A stretch of 64,000 nucleotides of DNA from Flavobacteriales bacterium (lineage in GTDB: Bacteria > Bacteroidota > Bacteroidia > Flavobacteriales_F > PHOS-HE28). Under the pieces are notes generated by a model. That model did no database searches, was not told the DNA's origin, and saw only the letters and a program-made list of their open reading frames with translations. The stretch is taken from positions 372,001 to 436,000 of the forward strand of contig JADJXH010000004.1 in assembly GCA_016715895.1 (NCBI GenBank), read 5' to 3'. The position numbers and the translations under genes are program-made. Shown here one piece after another: positions 36,162 to 45,700 of this stretch. Position 1 is the stretch's first letter, and the number at the start of each line of letters is the position of its first letter.

Positions 36162-37874
36162 ATGCGCCTGATCCACCTCCTACTTACCGTCCTTTCGCGC
36201 CTCTCGTGCTGTGCCTTGATCCCCATGCCAGACGCAGCGTTGCGCGCATGGGCGAACACCCAGTTCCCGGGGTGCATCGTGGGCACGTCCATCGACGAGA
36301 CCCACCCCGGCGTACAGTCGGCCTACCAGGTGGACATCAGCTTCGTGGGCACGGTGACGGACCTGCGGGGAATGGAAGCCTTCCTGAACGCTGAGGAGAT
36401 GATCGTGAGCAACAACCCGATCGCCATTTGGATGGGCCCGCCGAACCTGTTGATGTTGGGTGCCGTGAACTGTGGTATCACGGGAACCTTCCACGTGCCG
36501 TACCATATTCACACGCTGCAGATCTCCTTCAATGCCATCACCACCTTGGTCATACCTTCCGGGTCGAACCTGGGCGCACTGTATGCCCAGCACAACCAGA
36601 TCAGCTCCATCGTGGGCAACTGGGATGCGACGTTCGTGGACGTGAGCCACAACCAGCTGACATCGCTATGGGGGATCGTGAACAGTTCGTGGTTGGTGAC
36701 CCTCAACGCCAGCCACAACCTGCTCACGACCATGCCAGCGTTCAACTCCGGTCATATGAACGCCTTGGATCTGAGCTGGAATCAGATCACGGGAGTGGTG
36801 CCGGTGAACGGGAACAACGACCTGGATGTGGACCTGAGCCACAATGCGGTGGATGGTGTGAGCGGTACGGTGACCGCCCACAGCTTGAATTTGAGCCACA
36901 ATCCACTAACGCAAGGGATCGCCCGGCTGAACAACCTGGTGCGAAGCTTGCGCGTGAGCGACACACAACTGCCCTGTCTGCCTCGATTGAACACTGGTCT
37001 GCAGACCTTGTACTGTACCGGCAGCCCTATCAGCTGCCTGCCCAACCAGCCGACGGGGTTGAACACAAGCGTGGCCAACCTGGGATTCACCGCCGTGCTG
37101 TGTGGCAACACCTCGCCATGCTTCCAGGCGCCCACGGCCGTGGACCTGCGGATGCTGTTGCAGGGGCCCTACGATCCGGTCACGCAATTCATGCGGACCG
37201 ACCTGCGCACCCTGGGTGTGCTGCCCACCACCGACCCCTACCCGGGCCTGGGCATCACCTATGTGGGCAACGGCTGGCCGGGCGTCCAGGACCCCGCCGT
37301 GCTGAACGCCACGGGGGTGGATGCGGTGGTGGACTGGGTGGTGGTGGAGCTGCGCTCCACCATTGCGCCATACCCGGTGGTGGCCTCGCGGCCCGCGCTG
37401 CTGCAGCGCGATGGCGACGTGGTGGGCACCAACGGCTCGCTGACGGTGGGCTTCAACGCGCCGGCCGGCAACTACCGCGTGGCCGTGCTGCACCGCAACC
37501 ACCTGGGGGTGATGACCGGGAACGCCTACAGCATGGGCAGCACGCCCGCTGCGGTGGACCTGACGGTGAGCAGCACGGCCACCCACGGCACCAACGCACG
37601 GAACACCGTGGGCACGCGGACGGTGATGTGGCCTGGGGATGCCACGCGCGACGGCAGCGTGAAGTACATCGGTGCGGCCAACGACCGCGACGCGATCCTG
37701 GTGGCCGTGGGCGGGAGCACACCGAACACGGTACTTTCGGGCGTGTACGACAGCCGCGACGTGAACCTTGACGGGACAGTAAAGTACACGGGCAGCGCGA
37801 ACGATCGGGACATCGTGCTGCAGACGATCGGCGGCAGCACCCCCACGGCGGTACGCACCGCACAGCTACCGTGA
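36162..37874 (+). CDS. Secreted LRR-like protein with C-terminal VKYTG/NDRD module
   Basis: A 570-residue protein with a hydrophobic N-terminal leader (MRLIHLLLTVLSRL). Residues of about 60-310 are short leucine-rich-like repeats (LNLSHNPL, LDLSWNQITG, FVDVSHNQLTSL). The last 250 residues form a separate module: VDLRMLLQGPYDPVT, VDWVVVELRS, ALLQRDGDVVG, HRNHLGVMT, then two DxxxDGxVKYxGxANDRDxIL motifs and the terminal TAQLP. The same module ends the unrelated 40419 protein. The twin D-x-N-x-D-G motifs look like calcium-binding dockerin-type loops. The LRR part is less GC-rich than the module, suggesting domain shuffling. No T9SS type A or B signature is visible. Confidence 0.75.
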   Translation: MRLIHLLLTVLSRLSCCALIPMPDAALRAWANTQFPGCIVGTSIDETHPGVQSAYQVDISFVGTVTDLRGMEAFLNAEEMIVSNNPIAIWMGPPNLLMLGAVNCGITGTFHVPYHIHTLQISFNAITTLVIPSGSNLGALYAQHNQISSIVGNWDATFVDVSHNQLTSLWGIVNSSWLVTLNASHNLLTTMPAFNSGHMNALDLSWNQITGVVPVNGNNDLDVDLSHNAVDGVSGTVTAHSLNLSHNPLTQGIARLNNLVRSLRVSDTQLPCLPRLNTGLQTLYCTGSPISCLPNQPTGLNTSVANLGFTAVLCGNTSPCFQAPTAVDLRMLLQGPYDPVTQFMRTDLRTLGVLPTTDPYPGLGITYVGNGWPGVQDPAVLNATGVDAVVDWVVVELRSTIAPYPVVASRPALLQRDGDVVGTNGSLTVGFNAPAGNYRVAVLHRNHLGVMTGNAYSMGSTPAAVDLTVSSTATHGTNARNTVGTRTVMWPGDATRDGSVKYIGAANDRDAILVAVGGSTPNTVLSGVYDSRDVNLDGTVKYTGSANDRDIVLQTIGGSTPTAVRTAQLP

Positions 37875-37887
37875 GCGCACCGCGCGA

Positions 37888-38595
37888 TCACCGGTCCGCG
37901 GTGCCTCCGATGCGCAGACGCGCCTTCAACGCATCGCGGTGCGTGCGGCCCACGGGCACGCGATGGGGCCCCACGAGCACATGCCCATCGTGCAGGGCGG
38001 ACACGCGGTGGAGGTTGACCAGGTAGGAGCGGTGCACCCGCGCGAAGCCTGCTGTACCGAGCCGCTGCTGGATGTGGGCCAGCGTGGCCACGAGCACATG
38101 CCTGCGCTCGGCGGTGTGCAGGATCACATAGTTGTCGTCGGCCTCCGCGAAGAGCACTTCGCCGACGGGCAGCCGCACCAGGCGGCCCTTGTCGCGCACG
38201 AACAGATCGGCGGGACCCGTGGGCGCGGTGCGGGAGAGGGCCACGGCCAGCTGGGCGCGCAGGTCCTCCTCATCGAACGGTTTGCGGATGAAGCCTGCCG
38301 GGCGGGTCTCGCCCATGCGCGCGAGGGTGTCGGCATCGGTATGGGAGGTGACGTAGAGGAAGGGGATGCCGCGTTGCTGCAACCCCGCCGCCACCGCGAA
38401 GCCGTCCGGACCATCGCCCAGGCGGATGTCGAGCAGGACCAGATCGGTCGTGATGGTGTGGAGCAGATGCAGGGCCTCCGCGGCATCGCGGGCCCGGCCG
38501 CTCACGGCATGCCCCAGGTCGACCAGCATCGTGGCCAGGTCCTCCGCGATGAAGGGCTCATCCTCCACGATCATCACCTGCAGCGGGCGCATCAT
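37888..38595 (-). CDS. LytTR-family response regulator
   Basis: A 235-residue protein. The receiver domain has Glu-Asp-Glu at the acidic pocket, Asp56 in LVLLDIRLGD and Lys in FIRKPFDEEDL. LytTR DNA-binding domain: LFVRDKGRLVRLPVGEVLFAEADDNY and VHRSYLVNLHRVSAL. The gene overlaps the end of the HisKA_2 kinase (38592), so it is that kinase's partner. LytTR proteins bind pairs of 9-10 bp direct repeats spaced about 21-22 bp. The GATCGGGTGAACG repeats found in this region are candidate targets for this or the related regulators at 48429 and 53792. Confidence 0.92.
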   Translation of the reverse strand: MMRPLQVMIVEDEPFIAEDLATMLVDLGHAVSGRARDAAEALHLLHTITTDLVLLDIRLGDGPDGFAVAAGLQQRGIPFLYVTSHTDADTLARMGETRPAGFIRKPFDEEDLRAQLAVALSRTAPTGPADLFVRDKGRLVRLPVGEVLFAEADDNYVILHTAERRHVLVATLAHIQQRLGTAGFARVHRSYLVNLHRVSALHDGHVLVGPHRVPVGRTHRDALKARLRIGGTADR

Positions 38596-40418
38596 GGGGC
38601 GTGGGGCGGGGTGTGAAGACGGAGTTGCACGGTGGTGCCGGGACCGGTGCGCACCAGTTGCTCGGCCTTCAGCTTCTCGGCGAAGGTGCGCACGAGCACC
38701 AGACCGGAGCCGTCAACGATCCCGGGAAGGGGCTCGGACAGGCCCACGCCATCGTCGGCGACGGTGAGGAGCAGACCATCGCGCTGGTGGTGCAGGCTCA
38801 CCTCGATGCGGCCCTTGCGCCCGTCGGGGAAGGCATGCTTGAGGGCGTTGGTGATGAGCTCGTTGATGACGAGCCCGAGCGGGATGGCCGTATCCACATC
38901 GAGCCAGAGGGGTGCCACATCGAGGTGGATGGTCACGTGATCCTCGTCCACGGCATGGCTTCGCCGCAGGCCTTGCGCGAGGCGTTCCACGTAGGGCGCC
39001 ATCTCGATGCCCTGCACCCCGTCGTGCTGGTAGAGGTCCTGGTGGATGAGGCTCATGCTGCGGATGCGGTCGAGGCCGTCGCGCACGGGCGCTCGCGCGG
39101 CGGGATCCCGTATGGCGCGAAGCTGCGCGCGCAGCAGGCCGCTCACGATCTGCAGGTTGTTCTTCACGCGGTGGTGGATCTCTCGCAACAGGAGGCCCTT
39201 GGCCTGAAGGGCATCCTCCAGCGCGTGGGTGCGGTCGGCCAGGGCGTTGCGGTGGCGGCGTTCGCGTCGCAGCACGAAGGCCAGGGCGAAGGCGATGGCG
39301 GCCAGAAGGAGCACCGCCGCACCCACAAGGACGAGCTGCGTGCGCTGGCGGGCGATGACGGCGGCGCGGTGCTCAAGCTCGGCCTTGGAGAGCGCGTCGC
39401 TCGCGCGGCGTTCAAGGGCGAGGATGGCGGCGGCGTCGGAGCGCGCGTCCAGGGTGTCGTTCCACTGGATGAAGCGGCGCAGCTGGGCCAGTGCGCTGTC
39501 CGGTCGGCCGAGGGCCACCTCCAGGTCGCTCAGGGCCTCGTGCACCAGTGTGCGTTCCAGCACGAAGCCCCCGTCCACGGCCAGGCGCAGGGCACGGCGC
39601 AGGAGGCTGTCCGCGTCGGCGGGCTGGTCGTGCGCGAGCGACCAGCGGCCCGAACGCAGGAGGAGCCGGATGAGGACCAGGGGTGCGGGGACACCGACGG
39701 ATGCGCTGTCAACGGCGCGGAACCGGTCGACAGCCTCCGTGGTGCGGCCCGAGCGGAAGAGGGCACCGGCCTCGTCGAGCAGGATCTCGTGCGCATGGCG
39801 GGCCATGCCGTGGCGTTCGAGGGCCTCGGCCGACCGCCGGTAGTGCAGCGCGGCGCTGTCGTGCCGCCCCAGCACCTGGAGCACCTGGGCCAGTTCACGC
39901 TCCACTCCGGCGGCCCATTCGTGCTCGCCGGCCTGTTCGAGGTCGGCCAGCGCACGCGCATACGCCGTGCGGGCCTCGTTCCAATGGCGGGCATCGGCCA
40001 GGATGCTGGCGATGTTGGCCTGCACCATGCCGGATCCCCCGAGGAGGCCCTCGGCGCGATAGGTGGCCAGTGACCGTTGAAAGTGCGGCAGGGCGCTCAG
40101 GCCATCGCCGCGCACATAGAGCGCCTGGCCCAGCATGGCCTGCGCCTGTGCGCGCTGATGTGCGGTACCGCCGGCATCGGCCAGTACGGCGAAGGCTTCG
40201 GCATGCATCGAGGCCCGGGCGGGCCTGCGGAAGACCTCGGCATGGAACAACGCGCGCAGCACCGGCAGTCGCGAGGTGTCCTGCGGCAGCCCGGCCAGCA
40301 CGCGCTCCAGGCTGTCCACCTGGGCGGGAAGGGACAGGGCGCCGAGCAATGCCCACGGCAGGACGATGGCGCGCCACCCGGGGAGGGCGGCCACCATCGA
40401 CCCGGGCATGCGGCGCAT
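38592..40418 (-). CDS. HisKA_2-family histidine kinase with TPR sensor
   Basis: A 608-residue protein. N-terminal signal-anchor, then TPR-like helices (about 35-340), one transmembrane helix (361-383), a coiled coil, and a HisKA_2 domain with His415 in LLREIHHRVKNNLQIVSGL. The HATPase has INELITNALKHAF (N box), ADDGVGL (G1) and GSGLVLVRTFAEKL (G2). The start abuts the stop of the secreted SBBP-like protein (TGA followed directly by ATG), so secreted protein, kinase and regulator are in one operon. The same kinase type occurs at 46606. Signal unknown, probably perceived via the TPR region outside the membrane. Confidence 0.92.
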   Translation of the reverse strand: MRRMPGSMVAALPGWRAIVLPWALLGALSLPAQVDSLERVLAGLPQDTSRLPVLRALFHAEVFRRPARASMHAEAFAVLADAGGTAHQRAQAQAMLGQALYVRGDGLSALPHFQRSLATYRAEGLLGGSGMVQANIASILADARHWNEARTAYARALADLEQAGEHEWAAGVERELAQVLQVLGRHDSAALHYRRSAEALERHGMARHAHEILLDEAGALFRSGRTTEAVDRFRAVDSASVGVPAPLVLIRLLLRSGRWSLAHDQPADADSLLRRALRLAVDGGFVLERTLVHEALSDLEVALGRPDSALAQLRRFIQWNDTLDARSDAAAILALERRASDALSKAELEHRAAVIARQRTQLVLVGAAVLLLAAIAFALAFVLRRERRHRNALADRTHALEDALQAKGLLLREIHHRVKNNLQIVSGLLRAQLRAIRDPAARAPVRDGLDRIRSMSLIHQDLYQHDGVQGIEMAPYVERLAQGLRRSHAVDEDHVTIHLDVAPLWLDVDTAIPLGLVINELITNALKHAFPDGRKGRIEVSLHHQRDGLLLTVADDGVGLSEPLPGIVDGSGLVLVRTFAEKLKAEQLVRTGPGTTVQLRLHTPPHAP

Positions 40419-42599
40419 TCAGGGCAGCTGTTCGGTGCGGGTGCCGGTGGGCAGCGGCGGTCCGATGGTCATCAGGATCGGATCCCGGTCGTTGGCGCTG
40501 CCGGTGTACTTCACCACGCCGTCCATGTTCGCATCCTCAGGCCAGTAGCCCGCGACGGTGGCGGTGGGGATGATCCCGCCGATCCGCACGAGGATGGCAT
40601 CACGGTCATTGGCCGCGCCGGTGTACTTCACCGTGTTGTCGAAGCGGGTGTTGTTGGGCCAAAGCACCTGGGTGCCGTTCACATCCCTGCGGGCATCGGT
40701 GCCGAAGACGAGCGTGCCGGGCAGGGTGAGGTCGATGGTGAGCGGGGTGCTACCCAGGCTCACGGGCGCGGCGGTCATCACGCCCAGGTGATTGCGGTGG
40801 CGGAGCGCCACATGGTAGTCGCCCGGGAAGCGACAGAAGCCGACAGGCGCCACGCCGTCCACGCCCACCACATCGCCATCGCGCTGCAACAGGGCCGCCC
40901 TGCGGGCCAGCACCTGGGTGGGGTCCACGGGATCGCGCAGTTCCACCAGCACCCAGTCCACGATGGCGCTGGATAGCGTCCAGCCCAGGACCAGAGGAGT
41001 GGTCACGGCGGGCTGTTCCAGGGTGAAGCCCATGGCCGTATACGGCTCCTCCAGGGGGATGAGCCCGGCCGTTCGGAGCTGATCGGACATGGCCAGGAAG
41101 TCGGCCGGTGTGTGCACGGCGCCCAGGATGGCCTTGAGGCGGACGAAGACGCCGGCGCAATCGGGTTTCTCGAACTGGACGGTGAAGGCCTCGGTGGAAC
41201 CGGCCGACACGAGGAGCAGGGTGTTGGCCCCGGGGTCCGCGTCGAAGGTGCCGAGGAAGGCGCCGGTGACGTGGATGCGGCCATCGGCACCGACGGCCAC
41301 TCCGCGGCCCACGTCGTTCTGGGCACCACCCAGGTTGAAGCCTTGCAGAAAGGTGCCGGCGGCCGAGTAGCTGGCCACGAACACATCGGCGGCCCCGTTG
41401 GAGGCGATGGTGGAAACGCCCGCACCGGGGTCCAGGTCGAGCGGGTTGCCCGTGGTATTGCCGAAGGTGCCGGTGACGTGCGCGGCTCCCTGGGCGTCCA
41501 CGTCGACATCGAAGCCCTCGTTGAGGAAGCTCTTGAGCATGAAGGCCCAGGCGAAGGTGCCATCGCTGTTCAGCTTGGCCACGAAGGCGGGCTCGCTGAA
41601 GTCACCGGCCAGGGGGAAGCTTCCGGGCCCCGGATCGAAGTCGGTGCTGCTGCTGATGCGACCGGTGATCACCGGTCCACCATCGGGTCCGACGTCCAGG
41701 GCCTGGGCGCGTTCGCTGCTGGTGCCGCTGAAGCTCGCGGCCCAGAGGACCGCTCCTCCGGAGGAGACCTTCATCACGAACGCGTCCTCAATGCCCGCGC
41801 TGGTGCGCGACAGCACGGCCGCCCCGGGATCGAAGTCGACGGTGTTGCGGAACTCGCCGCACAGCAGCACATCGTCCAGCGCATCGGCGGCCACCCCGAA
41901 GGCCTGGTCGTTGCCGGTGCCGCCCACCGCGAAGCCCCACACGAACTGGCCGGCCGGGTCGAGCTTGAGCACGAAGGCGTCCTGCTGGCCGTTGCCGCCG
42001 GCGGTGGCCACGCCGGGCCCGGGATCCAGATCACCGGCGGCGCCCAGCACACCGCAGACCAGCACACGGCCGCTGGCGTCCACGCTGATGTCGTTGCCGA
42101 CATCGGTGCCATTGCCTCCGATGAGGTGGCCCCACAGGTAGGTGCCCTGCGCATCGAGCTTCACCACGAACACATCGAAGGAGGTGTTGGCGCTGGTCCG
42201 CAGGTCCACGCCGGGGCCGGGGTCCAGGTCCACCGTTCCACTGGCACGGCCGGTGAGGTACACTTCGCCCCCTGTGTTGGTGGCCACACCGAAGGCCCAG
42301 TCCGCTCCGCCCGCACCGATGGAGCCCCCCCAGAGGAAGCCGCCCGCACTGTCCAGGGCTTGCACGAACACGTCGTTGCTGCCGTTGCTGGTGACGTTGA
42401 AGGTACCGGGACCGGGATCGAGGTCCACCGTCAGGGTGAAGGTGCCCACGGTGATCACCATGCCGTTCAGGCCGATGGCTACATCATAGGCGAAGTCGGC
42501 CTGGGTGGATCCGAGAGCATGGGCCCACGTCGGGGCCTGAGCGAGGGTGTGGGCGGTGGACCCGAGGGCCGTCGCAAAGAGGAGGTGGCGCAACTGCAT
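40419..42599 (-). CDS. Secreted SBBP-repeat-like protein with VKYTG/NDRD C-terminal module
   Basis: A 726-residue protein. Signal peptide MQLRHLLFATALGSTAH, cleavage near TLAQ. Residues of about 25-470 are repeats with DLDPGPG and DAFVxKLDxxGxFxWG-type motifs (GDLDPGPGVATAGGNG, VDFDPGAAVLSRTSAG), as in SBBP beta-propeller repeats. The final 250 residues are the module also found in the 36162 protein: VDWVLVELRDPVDP, ALLQRDGDVVG, HRNHLGVMT, paired DxxxDxxVKYTGxANDRDxIL, ending RTEQLP. Translationally linked to the downstream kinase. Start chosen for the signal peptide; a degenerate pair of the regional operator motif lies upstream. Confidence 0.82.
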   Translation of the reverse strand: MQLRHLLFATALGSTAHTLAQAPTWAHALGSTQADFAYDVAIGLNGMVITVGTFTLTVDLDPGPGTFNVTSNGSNDVFVQALDSAGGFLWGGSIGAGGADWAFGVATNTGGEVYLTGRASGTVDLDPGPGVDLRTSANTSFDVFVVKLDAQGTYLWGHLIGGNGTDVGNDISVDASGRVLVCGVLGAAGDLDPGPGVATAGGNGQQDAFVLKLDPAGQFVWGFAVGGTGNDQAFGVAADALDDVLLCGEFRNTVDFDPGAAVLSRTSAGIEDAFVMKVSSGGAVLWAASFSGTSSERAQALDVGPDGGPVITGRISSSTDFDPGPGSFPLAGDFSEPAFVAKLNSDGTFAWAFMLKSFLNEGFDVDVDAQGAAHVTGTFGNTTGNPLDLDPGAGVSTIASNGAADVFVASYSAAGTFLQGFNLGGAQNDVGRGVAVGADGRIHVTGAFLGTFDADPGANTLLLVSAGSTEAFTVQFEKPDCAGVFVRLKAILGAVHTPADFLAMSDQLRTAGLIPLEEPYTAMGFTLEQPAVTTPLVLGWTLSSAIVDWVLVELRDPVDPTQVLARRAALLQRDGDVVGVDGVAPVGFCRFPGDYHVALRHRNHLGVMTAAPVSLGSTPLTIDLTLPGTLVFGTDARRDVNGTQVLWPNNTRFDNTVKYTGAANDRDAILVRIGGIIPTATVAGYWPEDANMDGVVKYTGSANDRDPILMTIGPPLPTGTRTEQLP

Positions 42600-42611
42600 G
42601 GTGGTGGGGCT

Positions 42612-42667
42612 GAGCGACCCGAACGTAGGCACACGATCAGTGCGCTCCAAGCCGATCGGGGCGAACG
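42612..42667 (-). promoter_or_regulatory. Degenerate LytTR-type repeat, weak
   Basis: GAGCGACCCGAACG (42612-42625) and GATCGGGGCGAACG (42654-42667) have their GAACG ends 42 bp apart, twice the 21-bp period seen at the stronger sites. It lies directly upstream of the SBBP-like secreted gene. Confidence 0.3.
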
Positions 42668-42797
42668 ACCGATCCATGAGGGCCTGTGAAGACCGGCCCC
42701 GCTGAAGGAACGCACCGGCCAAGGAAGAACTCCGGGCTGATGCCGCGATCGACGCATCGCATGCGGAGCCCGGGTGGTCACCGCCGGAGGGCCCTCG

Positions 42798-45700
42798 TCA
42801 CTGCAGCATGACGCGCAGCACGCTCCTCGCCCCGTGCGCTCGCTCCACGACCAGGGTGTAGCAGCCGCGTTGCAGCCCGCCCAGGCCGTCGATGCGGGGC
42901 GCCGGTGACCATCCACGAACCATGCGACCCGCGGGATCGAAGAGCGCAATGCGTGCTTCGCCGGTCGCTCCCTCCACACGCACGTGGTCCGTGGCCGGGT
43001 TCGGGTAGGGCACGAGACCCCCGGGCAGGGTCGCACCCGCCACCGGCACCACGGCCGTCCACACATGCCGTCCGTCCAGGTCCACCTGCTTCAGCTTGTA
43101 GTAGCTCGTACGGTCCGCCTCGTTCGCGTCCACATGCCCGTAGTCCGTGCGCTGCTGGCTGTCGCCGGCGCCATCCACCCAGCCCACCTCGGTGAAGTCG
43201 TCCTCGCCTTCGATCATGCGCCACACCTCGAAGCCCGCATTGTTGTGCTCGGTGGCGGTGGACCAGTCCAGCCGCACCTCGCGATCGTTGATGCGTTCGC
43301 CGGTGAAGGAGAGCAGTTCGACCGGAAGGGGTGCCCCCATGATGGTGATGTACAGCTCGCCGTCCGCGCCGAGCAGGGCGGTGTAGCCATGGGTGCCACC
43401 GGTGGCCTGTATGCGCGGCTCCAGCGCAGGGGATGCCGGGAAGGTGGGCATCCACACGTTGCCGGCCGGGTTGTTCAGCAGCGCACAGTCCTCCATGGGC
43501 CCGGCGTAGTGGGCCACGCCGGCATCGGCGTACACGTTCACCACCGGGTCGGCGGCCGCATAGGTGCCGAACTCCGCTCCGCTGTGGAAGAGCCGGACGA
43601 TGGCGGTGCCGGACATGGGCAGGCTGGTGGTGAAGTGCCAGTTGCGGTCCAGGTAGTGCTGTCCGATGAGGCTCTGGCGCACCGGACCGCTGTTGAGGAA
43701 CACGCCGAACTGCACGATCCCCAGGGGCTGCCCGTTGTCGTTGAAGCGCGCCACCACCATGCGATCCTTGTAGATCCATTGGTCGGTGCCCGTGCCGGTG
43801 CTCGTGATGGGATCCGCGGGCACACAGAGATCATAGGTGGCCGACCACAGTTGCGGTTGGAACTCATCCGCCCCGATATCCGGCGCAGTGGTGCTGCGCG
43901 CCTCTCCATCCATGTCCGTGGGGTAGAGGGCGAAGGGCAGTCCGCCGCCATCGGCGTCCATGCTGTAGCAGTGCAGGTCGCTGGCGGGATCGAAATAGCA
44001 CGACTCGCCGGCGAAGCTGTTGGCGAACATGCCGCTCACGGACTGCAGCGCAGTGAGGGTGGTGACGGTGGCGCCGTTCCAGGTGGCCAGGGTGCTGGCC
44101 GATCTGCGCAGCAGGTTGTGGCGCACGTCGCTGAACGCGGTCCCGGAGGGGGCATCCAGCGGATGGCTGAAGCGGCTCGCCAGGATGTTGTTCACCAGCC
44201 AGAGGTCCGACGAACCAGCGGCGGCGCTCGCGAACAACGCACGACCGGAGTACGCGCTCACGGAGTTGTGCACGATCCGAACGTGGTTGTTCAGGCCGAG
44301 GATGCGCAGGGTGTGCCCGGCGAACAGGTCCGAAATGAGGGTATTGTTCGTGACCCATGACGGCGCGCCCACGGTGGCGGCCACCGTGAGCTCCAAAGCG
44401 CTCCCTCGGGTCAGCACCCGGTTGTCATCGATGGTAGCACCGCAGCCACAGGTCACCTTGATCGCCGGGAACAGGGCGCTGCCGAGCATGGTGACCTTGT
44501 TCCTTGAGATGGTGACGGACGAAGCCTGGAACACGGTGATGCCGCCTTGCACGTTCTCGATCACATTGTCCGTGATGGTCCATTCATCGCCCGCATTGCC
44601 CGGGTTCCCGAACGCATAGACCCCACCGTTGAAGTAGTTCCCCTCGAAGACCGTACCCACTTCGTTGAGGGCCGGCGAATTGGCCGCGCTCACCATGACG
44701 CTGTTGAAGCCGATCGCACCCGTACGCAGGAACCGGCAGCCGGTGAAGCGGATGTGCTCGGAGGGGTCGTTGGGCGTGCCAACACCGGAACGGAAGCGGA
44801 AGATCGTTCCATAGGTCGCCACACCGTACCGCTCCAGGGTGATGCGCTCGAAGGCCACGTGATCGGCGCCCTCCATGCGCACCACGTGATCGATGGGCGT
44901 CGAGGTGGTCGTGGCGGGATAGCGCAGGGTGACCGCCGTGCTGTCCGACACATTGCCGCGGAAGGTCACCGTGTTGGTGGAGGACGATCCGGTGATGGCC
45001 GGCAGGCTGATGGCCTCGGTGTACACCCCGTCCTCCACCAGGAAGAGGACCGGCCCGGCGATGCCGCAGATGCCCAGCTTCAGCACGGCCGCGCTGAACG
45101 TGGGGAAGTCCGCTCCGAGGGACGGGCCGATGGTGTAGGTCCCGTTGAGGGTGAAGCAGTACTCGTCCGTTTCATCCGCTCCGATATCCGGGTCGCTCAG
45201 CGCAGGGCGCGGTCGCAGCTCCGCATCCCGATCATCAGCCACGCCCGCCGCGAGCGTCCCCGTACCACCACAGGGGGACGTGCTTTGGATGTGGAGGTCG
45301 GTGAGCGGGTCCACATAGACCGGGTCCATGAAAAGGCTGTTGGCATCAAGGCCGGTGGCCGCTGTAAGAGAGGTCTGGTTCGAGTGGATCCCGGACCAGT
45401 TGACGGAGGCGCCGGACACCGTGTGGTAGCAGTTGTGGTCGGAGGCGATCACGGTGGCCGTGGCGCCCACGGTGAGCGCGTAGCCCAGGTCGCGGTACCA
45501 GCTGTTGTTCAGCATCCGGATGGCCGTGTTCCCATTGGAGATGTTGCCTGCACCTGACACGCTGTTGTGCAACAGATCCACCCGGTCACAGAACACCAGG
45601 CTCACGGTGCTGCTGCTCCCGATCACCATGTTGTTGGCCACCCGGATGGGCAGGGCAGGCGTCCCGGCGAGCTGCTGCAAGGCCAGGGTGGTGTAGAGCC

